From assembly GCA_028280405.1 (NCBI GenBank), contig JANQLW010000031.1, positions 1 to 64,000 of the forward strand: a stretch of DNA of 64,000 nucleotides, read 5' to 3'. The translations under genes and the position numbers were made by a program. Each line of letters starts with the position of its first letter. Position 1 is the stretch's first letter. Under the pieces are notes generated by a model, which worked only from the letters and a program-made list of their open reading frames with translations, had not been told where the DNA came from and ran no database searches. Below, in pieces: positions 24,121 through 33,376 of the stretch. Source of the stretch: Bacteroidales bacterium (lineage in GTDB: Bacteria > Bacteroidota > Bacteroidia > Bacteroidales > GCA-2711565).

Positions 24121-26295
24121 ATGGATAATTTAAACGAATTTCAAATAAAAGCAGCAGAATACAAAGGGAAACATTTGTTAGTATTGGCTGGTGCTGGAAC
24201 AGGTAAAACTAAAACGATTATTGCCCGTGCTGAGTATCTTTTGAATAATGGAATACAACCTAATAAAGTTGCAATACTTTCTTTTACACGAAAATCTGCT
24301 AAAGAAATTGCCGAACGACTAAAAATTTCAGTTACGGACAATGTAAATAAAAATGCAATCACTGGGAAAACTTTTCATTCTTGGTGCAATGAGATAATGC
24401 ATCATTATCCCGACTATTTTCCTCACCACAGTTATACTCCCTTAGATGAAGACGACAGATTAAGTGCAATGGCATTAGCTATTGGAAAAAATTTTAGAGA
24501 TAGCCAGAATGAAAAGGTTAAGAAAGAAACTGTAGTTGCAATTTATTCATATGCTTTAAATACGCTTTGTAGTTTATCCGATTCTATTCTTCATATTCGA
24601 TATACTAATACAGACAAAGATGACGAACAGGTAAAAAAATATGTTGAAGACGATAAAGAGTTAATTGCTCCTGTAATAAAAAAATACATTGATTATAAAA
24701 AAGTACGCAGATACATTGATTACGATGATATGCTTAATGTCGTTGCAAGTGTTTTGGGAAAAAATGAAGAAGTTAGAAATTCTGTTACAAGTCGCTATGA
24801 ATATGTTTTGATTGATGAGATGCAAGATACAAATCCTCTTCAATATAAATTATTGAAATCATTTATCGATAAATCCAATTTATTCTGTGTTGGTGATGAT
24901 GCTCAAAGCATATATGCTTTTCGTGGCGCAGATTTTAAAACGATACATTCTTTTACCGATATATTTCCAAATTCTGAAACATATAAATTGTTGTTGAACT
25001 ACCGTTCAACTCAAGAAATATTGGACCTTTCAAATTGGGTATTGGAACAATCGCCACTAAACTATGACAAAAAACTTGTAGCAAGTCGAGGAAACGGAGA
25101 CAAACCCAATTTATTCCATGTTGATGATGATTGGGAAGAAGCTGATATCATTACTGACGATATTATCAAATGTGTTTCTGAAGGTGGTAAATATACAGAC
25201 AATATGGTTCTTGGTCGCTCAGGTTGGTCTCTTTCCAAAGTAGAGGGAGCTTGTCTTAAAAAGAAAATACCATATATAAAACTCGGAGGAACTTCATTAA
25301 TGCAAAGTGCACACGTTAGAGATGTGGCATCAGCAATGAGGATAGTTGCAAATAATTATGATGAAATTGCATGGATTAGATTTTTGCAACTTTGGGAAGG
25401 AATAGGAGAAATTAAAGCTTCAAGAATAATTTCCAATATTATTATCCTTGACACATTTGAAAAAATGCTAAGCTTTCTTGAAAATTCAAATATTAAAGAA
25501 GTAATTGAAGATATTCCCATCACGTTAAAAAATGTTCATCGTTTTATAAATCATCCAGCACAAGCAATGAAAGAAGCTCTTAATTCAATGCAAAATATGC
25601 TGGAAAAAAAATACAAAAATGAATGGGAATATAGGGTTTCCGATTTTGAGGTTTTAGGAGAGGTTGCAAAATCAACTGGAAGTATAACAGAATTTATTAC
25701 AGAATATGTACTTGACCCAAAAGCTGAAACAACTTTTAAAATGGGACGAGTAACGAACGATGATGTAGTAACATTGTCCACAATTCATTCAGCAAAAGGG
25801 CTTGAAGCAAAAAATGTACATGTCATAACTTTAAATCCTTTCAATTACCCTTCTCCTCGTACAATTAAACAAGGAAAAGAAGCAATCGAAGAAGAACGAA
25901 GATGCTTATATGTTGCTTTGACAAGGGCAAAAGACAAATTGAATTTATATCGCTTAAGCCGTTCATTACATACTCAATTTGATAATAATTTTAAAGGCGA
26001 ATATATCTCTAATGATAATCAAAAAGTATACGTAATGCGACAAGAAAATTTGGAAAATGAAATTATCGTTTCATATTTTGATAGAAAATCAAAAGAGCTT
26101 AATAAGCTTCCTGCGAATGACTTTTTCGAACAGTACAAAAAAGTTGAAACCGAGGAAGAAAACTTGTATTTTCTTAACAAAATGCCTTCTGACTTGGTAA
26201 ATATTATTGTTAATGGTCAACAAAAAAGTGATTTTCCAGACCCTGACCAAAAAAATCAAGTAGAGGCAGATTTTCCAGATTTTGATTTTGAATAA
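24121..26295 (+). CDS. UvrD/Rep-type superfamily 1 DNA helicase
   Basis: This DNA helicase of about 724 residues unwinds DNA 3' to 5' with ATP. In order it carries motif Q (NEFQIKAAEY), Walker A LAGAGTGKTKT (about 25-35), motif Ia FTRKSAKEI, motif II VLIDEMQDTNP (about 228-238), motif III GDDAQSIYAFRG, motif IV LLNYRST, motif V TIHSAKGLEAKNVHV and motif VI YVALTRAKDKL. All helicase motifs are intact. A GTG at 24115 precedes the ATG at 24121; I take the ATG. It stands alone upstream of the intron and the restriction operon. Bacteroidota mobile islands often carry such helicases, but its job here is unknown. Confidence 0.9.
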   Translation: MDNLNEFQIKAAEYKGKHLLVLAGAGTGKTKTIIARAEYLLNNGIQPNKVAILSFTRKSAKEIAERLKISVTDNVNKNAITGKTFHSWCNEIMHHYPDYFPHHSYTPLDEDDRLSAMALAIGKNFRDSQNEKVKKETVVAIYSYALNTLCSLSDSILHIRYTNTDKDDEQVKKYVEDDKELIAPVIKKYIDYKKVRRYIDYDDMLNVVASVLGKNEEVRNSVTSRYEYVLIDEMQDTNPLQYKLLKSFIDKSNLFCVGDDAQSIYAFRGADFKTIHSFTDIFPNSETYKLLLNYRSTQEILDLSNWVLEQSPLNYDKKLVASRGNGDKPNLFHVDDDWEEADIITDDIIKCVSEGGKYTDNMVLGRSGWSLSKVEGACLKKKIPYIKLGGTSLMQSAHVRDVASAMRIVANNYDEIAWIRFLQLWEGIGEIKASRIISNIIILDTFEKMLSFLENSNIKEVIEDIPITLKNVHRFINHPAQAMKEALNSMQNMLEKKYKNEWEYRVSDFEVLGEVAKSTGSITEFITEYVLDPKAETTFKMGRVTNDDVVTLSTIHSAKGLEAKNVHVITLNPFNYPSPRTIKQGKEAIEEERRCLYVALTRAKDKLNLYRLSRSLHTQFDNNFKGEYISNDNQKVYVMRQENLENEIIVSYFDRKSKELNKLPANDFFEQYKKVETEEENLYFLNKMPSDLVNIIVNGQQKSDFPDPDQKNQVEADFPDFDFE

Positions 26296-26386
26296 ATGAT
26301 AAACAAAATGATTGACAAAAAAAGGCAGCCTATAACAAATTGTAAATTGTATTGCGGGCTTCGTGCGGTGTCGTACGCTGGATTCT

Positions 26387-26413
26387 CGCAACATTGTTCC
26401 GTCCTGCCGGACA
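26387..26413. repeat. small GTTCC/GGAAC palindrome
   Basis: The sequence gttccgtcctgccggacaggaac reads as an inverted repeat around CCGG. It lies between the helicase stop and the intron. Its function is unknown. Confidence 0.4.
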
Positions 26414-26457
26414 GGAACGAACTCCGAAATCCGCAACGACAACTTACAAGTGAACGT

Positions 26458-26820
26458 GTGCGCCCGGCATGTGTATTAACTATGGGGTGTAAGTCCCGAA
26501 CAGGCAGCGATAAACTGAACTGTTAGCAAGTGGCAAGTGTTACAGCGTGAGTTGTCGCATGAAGGAAGCCAGACTGCAAAATCCTGTACTGATGAACAAG
26601 AATAGCATATTGAGGCGAGTGTCTGCTTAGGATAAGGTGGCACGTCACACCGAAGTCCGTCATTTATCATATAGCAGACTACGTAGATGCGGTAGCGATA
26701 GGAGCACGGTTAATACCCTTACCCGGGGAGGTCTTGAATTAGCGCCGTATACCGGCCGGTACGTACGGTGGTGTGAGAGGGTGGAGATACGAAACATTTT
26801 CGTATCTTGCTCTACTCGAT
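26458..26820 (+). ncRNA. ORF-less group II intron
   Basis: The 5' end reads GTGCGCCCGGCATG, matching the group II start GUGYG, and is followed by 'ggggtgtaagtcccgaac' as in domain I. Domain V is seen at about 26737-26773, where AGCGCCGTATACC-GGCC-GGTACGTACGGTGGT gives the AGC triad, two helices and the bulge. Domain VI (26774-26812) is a long stem around ACGAAAC-ATT-TTCGT, and the end CTACTCGAT at 26820 fits the 3' splice site. The total length is about 363 nt, and no reverse transcriptase gene sits in domain IV or elsewhere in the window, so it would need help in trans to move. Confidence 0.82.
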
Positions 26821-26990
26821 TGTGCGGCATACTGAAAAGAGAGCCAACGCACAAATAGCACATTTGGTTTTTCAGCCGACACGAAAGCCAGACCCTGAAA
26901 AACCAAAAGAGCTATTTTTTAGCCAGCGCTCGTAAAAAAATGACAAAAGAATAGGTAATTTTGAAAATGATTAAAAGGAATTAAATATAT
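26821..26990. other. spacer between intron and hsdM
   Basis: The 170 bp downstream of the intron contains 'tttggtttttcagccgac...ctgaaaaaccaaaa', an inverted repeat of 13 bp (about 26862-26908) that can form a stem, and no gene. The hsdM promoter is expected here. Confidence 0.45.
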
Positions 26991-28568
26991 ATGGCAAAAA
27001 AGAACAGAAACGGAGAGAAAGTTAAATCCATGGAAAACTGGATTTGGGATGCAGCTTGCAGTATCAGAGGAGCACAAGACGCCCCAAAATACAAGGACTT
27101 TATATTACCCTTAATATTTGTAAAACGGCTTTGTGACGTATTTGATGATGAAATAGACCGAATTGCAGAAAAAGTTAAAACAAGGACAAAAGCTCTACAA
27201 TTGGTTGACTGTGATAAATCTCTGGTTCGTTTCTATTTACCGTTAAAACCAAAAGACCCGGAAACTGAACGAACATGGGATGTAATCAGAACCCTTTCCG
27301 ACAAAATAGGGCAAGAACTGACTGATATTTTAAGACAAATTGCCAAAGTAAACAAAGACCTGCAAGGAATTATTGACCGTATTGACTTTAACGCTACAAC
27401 GCATGGACAACGGGACATTGACGATGACCGCTTAAGCAAACTGATTGAAAAAATTGCAGAAAAACCACTAGGACTGAAAGATGTTGAACCGGACATTATT
27501 GGAAGAAGCTATGAATATCTGATACGCAAATTTGCAGAAGGAAGCGGACAAAGTGCCGGAGAGTTTTACACGCCTGCCGAAGTCGGAATTATCATGGCAA
27601 AAATAATGGATGCCGAACCCGGAATGGAAATTTACGATCCATGTTGCGGAAGTGGCGGTTTGCTCATTAAATGCGAACTGGAAATGGAAGCAAAAATGTC
27701 TTTGCGCTCCAAAGATAAATATGCCCCATTGCAATTGAACGGACAAGAGTTTACTCCTTCTACCTGGGCGATGAGTAAAATGAACATGGTTATTCACGAT
27801 ATGGAGGGCGACATTGAAATTGGCGACACCTTGAAAAACCCAAAATTCAGAGAAGGTAATTCTTTGCAAAAGTTTGACTGTGTAGTTGCCAATCCCATGT
27901 GGAACCAAGGCAGAGACAGTCTACCCTATATTAGTGATGACTATTTCATCAATGATGAACTGGAACGCTTTCCAGCCGGAAGTTGTGGAGGAAAAATTGA
28001 CTGGGGCTGGGTACAGCATATCTACAGCAGTTTGAACGAAACCGGAAAAGCAGCGGTTGTGCTTGATACCGGGGCAGCAAGCCGTGGAAGCGGCAACCAA
28101 AGCAACAACAAAGAAAAAGATGTTCGTAAATGGTTTATTGAGCACGACCTTATTGAAGGTGTGATTTATTTGCCTGAAAACCTATTTTACAATACTTCTG
28201 CTCCTGGAATAATTCTCTTTTTGAACCAACAAAAACCGGAAGACAAAAAAGACAAGATTTATCTACTACATGCCGGAAAAGAATTTGAAAAAGGCGATCC
28301 CAAAAACTTTATAACTCCCCAAGGCATAGAACGCATTGCTGAAACCTTTAAGCATTTTAAAGAAGAAGAAAAATTTGCCCGCCTGGTAAACAAGGGTGAA
28401 ATTGTTAAAAATGATTACAATATCAGTCCTAGCCGATACATACAAGTAAATGATGCTGAAACCTACCGCCCGCTTGCTGAAATTGTGGAAGAACTAAATA
28501 TGCTGGAAGAAGAAGCCGTTGAGATTGACAAAGAAGTAAAAACTATCTTGGAAAAATTGGGTGTATGA
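26991..28568 (+). CDS. hsdM: type I restriction-modification methylase subunit
   Basis: This 525-residue N6-adenine methyltransferase is the M subunit of a type I restriction-modification enzyme. After a helical N-terminal part (about 10-150), the SAM motif EFYTPAEVG and YDPCCGSGGLLI (about 217-228) are present. The catalytic motif IV reads VVANPMWNQ (Asn-Pro-Met-Trp in place of Asn-Pro-Pro-Tyr/Phe, a form seen in other HsdM proteins). It uses SAM to methylate adenine at the site set by HsdS. It heads a tight operon: hsdS starts inside its stop codon (ATGATG, 4-bp overlap). Confidence 0.94.
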   Translation: MAKKNRNGEKVKSMENWIWDAACSIRGAQDAPKYKDFILPLIFVKRLCDVFDDEIDRIAEKVKTRTKALQLVDCDKSLVRFYLPLKPKDPETERTWDVIRTLSDKIGQELTDILRQIAKVNKDLQGIIDRIDFNATTHGQRDIDDDRLSKLIEKIAEKPLGLKDVEPDIIGRSYEYLIRKFAEGSGQSAGEFYTPAEVGIIMAKIMDAEPGMEIYDPCCGSGGLLIKCELEMEAKMSLRSKDKYAPLQLNGQEFTPSTWAMSKMNMVIHDMEGDIEIGDTLKNPKFREGNSLQKFDCVVANPMWNQGRDSLPYISDDYFINDELERFPAGSCGGKIDWGWVQHIYSSLNETGKAAVVLDTGAASRGSGNQSNNKEKDVRKWFIEHDLIEGVIYLPENLFYNTSAPGIILFLNQQKPEDKKDKIYLLHAGKEFEKGDPKNFITPQGIERIAETFKHFKEEEKFARLVNKGEIVKNDYNISPSRYIQVNDAETYRPLAEIVEELNMLEEEAVEIDKEVKTILEKLGV

Positions 28569-29878
28569 TGGAAGGCTGGAAAGAAACAGAAATAGGCTTA
28601 ATTCCAGAAGATTGGGAGCAAAGTATACTCTCTGAATATGCAGAGAAACCACAGTATGGCTTTACTGATAGTTCCTCCAATTCTGGCAATGCAAAATTCT
28701 TGCGTATAACAGATATAACAGATACCGGTGTAGATTGGAATAATGTTCCCTATTGCACTTGTCCCGATATAGAAAAATACAAATTAGAAAATAGTGATAT
28801 TGTTTTTGCCCGAATAGGTGCGACAACTGGTAAAAGTTATATCATTAAAAATCCACCCAAAGCTGTTTTTGCTTCATATTTGATTAGAGTAAGAACAAAA
28901 TCAAAATTACTTTCTGAATATCTAATTTTCTTTTTCAATTCCGAATACTATTGGAAACAAATAAACTCTCAGAAAGGAAATAATTTAAAGGGTGGAGTTA
29001 ACGGTTCAATACTAAGTAATTTAAGAATAATAGTTCCACCACTCCCCGAACAACGAAAAATCTCCCATATTTTATGCACCTTACAAAAAGCCATTGGACA
29101 GCAAAACAAATTGATAAAAACCACCACCAAGCTTAAAAAAGCCCTGATGAAAAAACTCTTTGCAGAAGGGCTGTATGGCGAAAAACAGAAGGAAACAAAA
29201 ATCGGGCTTGTGCCGGAGAGTTGGGAACAAATTAAGATTGGCGAGTTAGGCAGGTGCGTTACAGGAACGACCCCTCGAACAAAGATTGAAGAATATTGGA
29301 AAAATCCAGAATATGATTTTATTGCACCAGCAGATATAGGAGCTACGAAATATATTTATAAATCAGAAAAACAAATCTCTAAATTGGGTTTAGGAGTGAG
29401 TAGAGTGCTTCCTAAAAATAGTGTGATGTGTGTTTGCATAGGTTCAAGTATTGGGAAGGTTGGATTAACATTTAAGGAACAATCAAGTACCAATCAGCAA
29501 ATAAACTCTTTAATTTGTTCTGAAAGTTATCATCCTGTTTATATCTATTATCTGCTTGTACAATTAAATGAATATTGGCGAAATCATGCAACATTTGGAC
29601 CTGTTCCGATTTTAAATAAAGGGCAATTCGAACAAATCAAAATCTATGTGACGAAAATAGAAACAGAGCAAAAAGAAATCGCTGATAGTTTAGAATTTCT
29701 TGATTTAAAAATCGAATTTTACGAAAAGAAAAAACATACCCTAATCGACCTGTTCAAAACCATGCTCCATGAACTTATGACTGGACAAAGAAGGGTAAAT
29801 GAAATTGATTTTGAAGATGAAAAAGAGGAACTGTTGTTAGCAGCAGAGCCTGAAATAAAATATAATACTGGAAAATAG
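28565..29878 (+). CDS. hsdS: type I restriction specificity subunit
   Basis: This 437-residue protein has two target-recognition domains (about 10-165 and 215-390), each followed by a conserved helix: PPLPEQRKISHILCTLQKAI near 157-176 and EQKEIADSLEFLDLKI near 370-385. The repeat of 'IGLIPEDWEQ' and 'IGLVPESWEQ' marks the start of each half. Such subunits read a two-part DNA sequence and hold the M and R subunits in the complex. It starts in hsdM and ends 5 bp before the SIR2 gene. Confidence 0.93.
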   Translation: MMEGWKETEIGLIPEDWEQSILSEYAEKPQYGFTDSSSNSGNAKFLRITDITDTGVDWNNVPYCTCPDIEKYKLENSDIVFARIGATTGKSYIIKNPPKAVFASYLIRVRTKSKLLSEYLIFFFNSEYYWKQINSQKGNNLKGGVNGSILSNLRIIVPPLPEQRKISHILCTLQKAIGQQNKLIKTTTKLKKALMKKLFAEGLYGEKQKETKIGLVPESWEQIKIGELGRCVTGTTPRTKIEEYWKNPEYDFIAPADIGATKYIYKSEKQISKLGLGVSRVLPKNSVMCVCIGSSIGKVGLTFKEQSSTNQQINSLICSESYHPVYIYYLLVQLNEYWRNHATFGPVPILNKGQFEQIKIYVTKIETEQKEIADSLEFLDLKIEFYEKKKHTLIDLFKTMLHELMTGQRRVNEIDFEDEKEELLLAAEPEIKYNTGK

Positions 29879-29883
29879 TAAAA

Positions 29884-31239
29884 ATGGAAGAAAGTAAATT
29901 ATTTGACAGCAACGAGAACAAGGCATTTGTCGGTAATACAGACAAACTCGCTGAATGGTTAAGAACCGATGACAATAATCAAGAGAAAGCACTTGAACGA
30001 ATAAAACTTCTTATTAAAAATTATCTTGAACTTGATAATGTTAGTTTTCTTTTTGGCTCCGGTTCATCTATCCATCTCGGGGCGGTTTCCATAAGAAATT
30101 TTCCGGTAGAAGTTGAGAAATATATCAATACCAAGGAAGAGGAAATATCAACTGAATTTACAAATACTATTAAGCATCTTCAAAATATTGGGGATGGAGA
30201 TGATATTTTTCGGGAAGGAACTGATATAAAGATTGAATATGAAAAAGTATTAAATTATCTAATTGCAAAGGATTTTACACTCGATGAAGAAAATGCCGAT
30301 AGAACGGATAAAATAAAAGAATTAATTATCGCAATAAAGGAAGGACTCTTTTCTGTATGTAATATCGATACTCGGAATATTCCAACAGCAGTTTTAAGAA
30401 AGATAGTAAAACAGAATAAGAAAGAATTATTCAAACCGGCTTTATCGAATAAATATCATTTCCATGAAAAATTTGTAAAAGCACTTTTGCAACGACCTTT
30501 AAATCTGAAAAGAGCAAACATTTTTACATTAAACTATGATTTAGCATTTGAATACGCTTTTGATAAGTTAGGAGTTTTCTACATTGATGGCTTTGCCGGT
30601 TTTCACAAAAGATATTTTAAGCCGGAGACTTTTGAATATGATATGTTTTATCCCGGTTCCACAACAGCCGGAAAAGTGCAACGAATTGAAAAGGTAGTCA
30701 GATATTTTAAACTCCACGGTTCAATTTCATGGATAAACTCTGAAAAAAGAGATGCAAATAATCTATATGGTATAGAAGAATTGCCAATTCCATTAATAGA
30801 AAAATCTAATAAAAAAGGCGATACGATCATTTATCCATCTGCTGTAAAAAAGTCATACACTTTAGATTTTCCCTATTCCGAATTATTCAGACAATTTGCA
30901 TCAACTATCTCTCATTCTCAATCGGTATTGGTAACAGTAGGATATGCTTTTGCAGATGAGCATATCAATGACATCATTTTCCAAGCTTTATCAAATCCTT
31001 CATTTACATTAATAATTTTGGCGTATAGCAGCAATCCCGAAATTGAGCGAATAAAAAAACTTAACGATTCAAGGATAATAATTCTGGAAGGGAATTATAT
31101 CAGCGATTTCATTGTGTTAGCCGATAAAATAATGCCGGACTTTTATGATATAAAAACCAAAGAGAAAGTTGCGAAAACACTCGAGGCATATTTTAAAAAT
31201 GGTAAAACAACGACAGAAAACGAAATTGAAGAGCTATGA
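29884..31239 (+). CDS. SIR2-domain protein of a SIR2-HerA pair
   Basis: This 451-residue protein has a SIR2-like NADase/deacetylase fold. FLFGSGSSIHLG (about 57-68) is the NAD-binding loop with Gly-Ser, IFTLNYDLAFEYAF (about 214-227) carries the catalytic Asn, and YFKLHGSISW (about 276-285) the catalytic His. VTVGYAFADEHIND (about 347-360) is the C-terminal conserved stretch. SIR2 proteins in defence systems consume NAD+ when phage is sensed, and the paired HerA gene next door matches the known SIR2-HerA (Nezha) system. It lies inside the type I operon, between hsdS (5-bp gap) and herA (ATGA overlap of 4 bp). Confidence 0.85.
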   Translation: MEESKLFDSNENKAFVGNTDKLAEWLRTDDNNQEKALERIKLLIKNYLELDNVSFLFGSGSSIHLGAVSIRNFPVEVEKYINTKEEEISTEFTNTIKHLQNIGDGDDIFREGTDIKIEYEKVLNYLIAKDFTLDEENADRTDKIKELIIAIKEGLFSVCNIDTRNIPTAVLRKIVKQNKKELFKPALSNKYHFHEKFVKALLQRPLNLKRANIFTLNYDLAFEYAFDKLGVFYIDGFAGFHKRYFKPETFEYDMFYPGSTTAGKVQRIEKVVRYFKLHGSISWINSEKRDANNLYGIEELPIPLIEKSNKKGDTIIYPSAVKKSYTLDFPYSELFRQFASTISHSQSVLVTVGYAFADEHINDIIFQALSNPSFTLIILAYSSNPEIERIKKLNDSRIIILEGNYISDFIVLADKIMPDFYDIKTKEKVAKTLEAYFKNGKTTTENEIEEL

Positions 31240-33374
31240 GTGAAAGAAAAATTGGCAAAGTAATTTCAGTAGATAGTTTTCGAGTTTTCATTAAGCTGGA
31301 TGGAGACCTTAAAAGCCTGTATAAAAGTGGTTATGAAGATATTTACGAAGTTGCTAGGATTAATTCATACTTAATAATACCCATTGGTTCTGACAAAATC
31401 GTTGCAATGGTTACAAGAGTAAAAGCTATTGATGAAACCGAATTATCAAAAGACAAGGAAGCAATATTTCTTACAGATTCCGCAAGATATTTAGTAGCCA
31501 CAATGATCGGTACTATCGAAGGAGATAAAAAATATATTCAAGGAGTTTATAATTATCCGGTGTTAGATAATCCTGTTTGGTACGTCACGAAAAGAGACCT
31601 AGATAACATTTTTGACCAGAAGGAAAAAACTACTATTGATTTTGAAAAAGATTATTACTTACCAATTGGGTCATCACCTTCGTTTTCAGATTACAAAATT
31701 AAAATCAATCCTGATAAGTTTTTTGGGAAACATGCTGCAATTCTTGGAAATACCGGTTCCGGAAAATCATGTACATTAACTTCAATTGTACACAGCTTAT
31801 TTGAGTTTACTTACAATGACAAGAATCTAAAAAATGCTCACATCATAATTTTTGATACAAACGGAGAGTACAAACAAGCATTTCAAGGTAATCCAGACAA
31901 AGATATTTCTCCCTTCAAAAAACTTGAATTGATAAATCCATTTCATATTGACAAAATGGGTATGAAAGTCCCCTATTGGTTTATGAATTTTGATGATTTC
32001 GATTATCTTTTTGATCCGAGTGCTGGTACTCAAGCCCCTATTCTTAAGCGAGCAATAGCTCTTTCAAAAGGTGATGAATTATCGATTATAGTTAATGAAA
32101 TCCCACCGACTTATATACAGTGGATATATTCATTATTGAACTTTACAGAAAACATAGATGACTACTGGAAAATAGACAACTTCAAAATACCTGAATATTT
32201 AAATTATTTTAATGAATTAGACTTGGGGGAATATGACATCCAAGCTTTAAAAGATGCAATTCAAAAGCTTCTTGATATAAAACCAGCAAATTATAACAAA
32301 GTTGACATTAAGGAGTTAGAAACAGCTAAAGGTGAGATTAAGAATGAACTGGCTAAATATGAATCTTACCTTCAAGAGATGAAAAGCACACAAGAACAAA
32401 ATATTGACTTACCCATTTGGTTTCCTTTTCAAAAACTTATTAATGAAGACATTGATAATGCTATAGATGAACAAGAAAGCTCAAGCAATAGAATCAGAGA
32501 GTTTGTTTCTACTTTGAGATTAAGGTTACAATCTTATTTAAATGACGAACGCATTGCAGAGCCTTTACTTTTAAAGCAAAGTGAAAACATAACTGATTCA
32601 TTGGCGAAGTTTTTAGCTTTTGTTCTTGGTGATTTTTGCAAGGTTTATCAAGATGCAGATAGTGATTCCTTTACTTCATATTACGAAGAAAACCTAAACA
32701 AAACAGCGAATGAGAAACTTCAAGAAGATAGAGTCAGCCAGATAACAATAATTGACATGTCGCTTCTTCCTTATGAAGTATTAGAAACAATTACTGGCTT
32801 GGTTGGCAGACTAATTTTAGATTTTGTTTCAAGATTCCCGGAAAAAGACAGAGGGAAAATGCCAATCATTTTAGCGTTGGAAGAAGCACAGAATTATATA
32901 CCGGAAAAAAACAAAAAGGATAAAGAATCAATTTCCAAAAAGGTATTTGAACGTATTGCACGTGAAGGTAGAAAATATGGCATATCCCTTTTAGTTTCCA
33001 GCCAACGTCCTTTTGAACTTTCAAAAACCGTTTTGTCTCAATGTAACTCATTTATTATACATAGGTTGCAAAATCCCGAAGACCAAAAGTATGTTCGTCA
33101 GTTAGTATCTTCAGCGAATGAAGATATTTTGCAGCAGTTGCCAATTTTGCCGCAACAACATGCAATAATTATGGGTGATGCAGTAAGAACACCTGTTCAA
33201 GTAAAAATTAGAACAGTATCCCCGACCCCTAATAGCAATGATCCGAAGTTCATTCAAAATTGGTTGTCTGAAAACGAAGAAGGATTTCCAAATTACAAAG
33301 CTATTTCAGAAGCATGGCAAAAGGGAGAAAAGTATGAAGGTGAAAATGAGCAAAATCAAAATAATGAAGATTAA
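31236..33374 (+). CDS. HerA-type ATPase of a SIR2-HerA pair
   Basis: This 712-residue HerA/FtsK-like ATPase opens with a beta-rich HAS-barrel-like region (about 1-110). The Walker A motif AAILGNTGSGKSCTL (about 167-181), an acidic ILALEEAQNYIP (about 546-557) as Walker B, the sensor-like SSQRP (about 588-592) and the Arg-rich end are conserved. A long helical insertion (about 330-450) lies between. HerA ATPases form hexamers that associate with SIR2 partners and act on DNA ends. It overlaps the SIR2 gene by 4 bp and is followed by hsdR after 2 bp. Confidence 0.86.
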   Translation: MSERKIGKVISVDSFRVFIKLDGDLKSLYKSGYEDIYEVARINSYLIIPIGSDKIVAMVTRVKAIDETELSKDKEAIFLTDSARYLVATMIGTIEGDKKYIQGVYNYPVLDNPVWYVTKRDLDNIFDQKEKTTIDFEKDYYLPIGSSPSFSDYKIKINPDKFFGKHAAILGNTGSGKSCTLTSIVHSLFEFTYNDKNLKNAHIIIFDTNGEYKQAFQGNPDKDISPFKKLELINPFHIDKMGMKVPYWFMNFDDFDYLFDPSAGTQAPILKRAIALSKGDELSIIVNEIPPTYIQWIYSLLNFTENIDDYWKIDNFKIPEYLNYFNELDLGEYDIQALKDAIQKLLDIKPANYNKVDIKELETAKGEIKNELAKYESYLQEMKSTQEQNIDLPIWFPFQKLINEDIDNAIDEQESSSNRIREFVSTLRLRLQSYLNDERIAEPLLLKQSENITDSLAKFLAFVLGDFCKVYQDADSDSFTSYYEENLNKTANEKLQEDRVSQITIIDMSLLPYEVLETITGLVGRLILDFVSRFPEKDRGKMPIILALEEAQNYIPEKNKKDKESISKKVFERIAREGRKYGISLLVSSQRPFELSKTVLSQCNSFIIHRLQNPEDQKYVRQLVSSANEDILQQLPILPQQHAIIMGDAVRTPVQVKIRTVSPTPNSNDPKFIQNWLSENEEGFPNYKAISEAWQKGEKYEGENEQNQNNED

Positions 33375-33376
33375 CT

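Noticed and set aside
26296-26863. Several 60-76-codon frames on both strands around the intron
   Set aside because: They overlap each other and the group II domains. The RNA fold explains the sequence better than coding.
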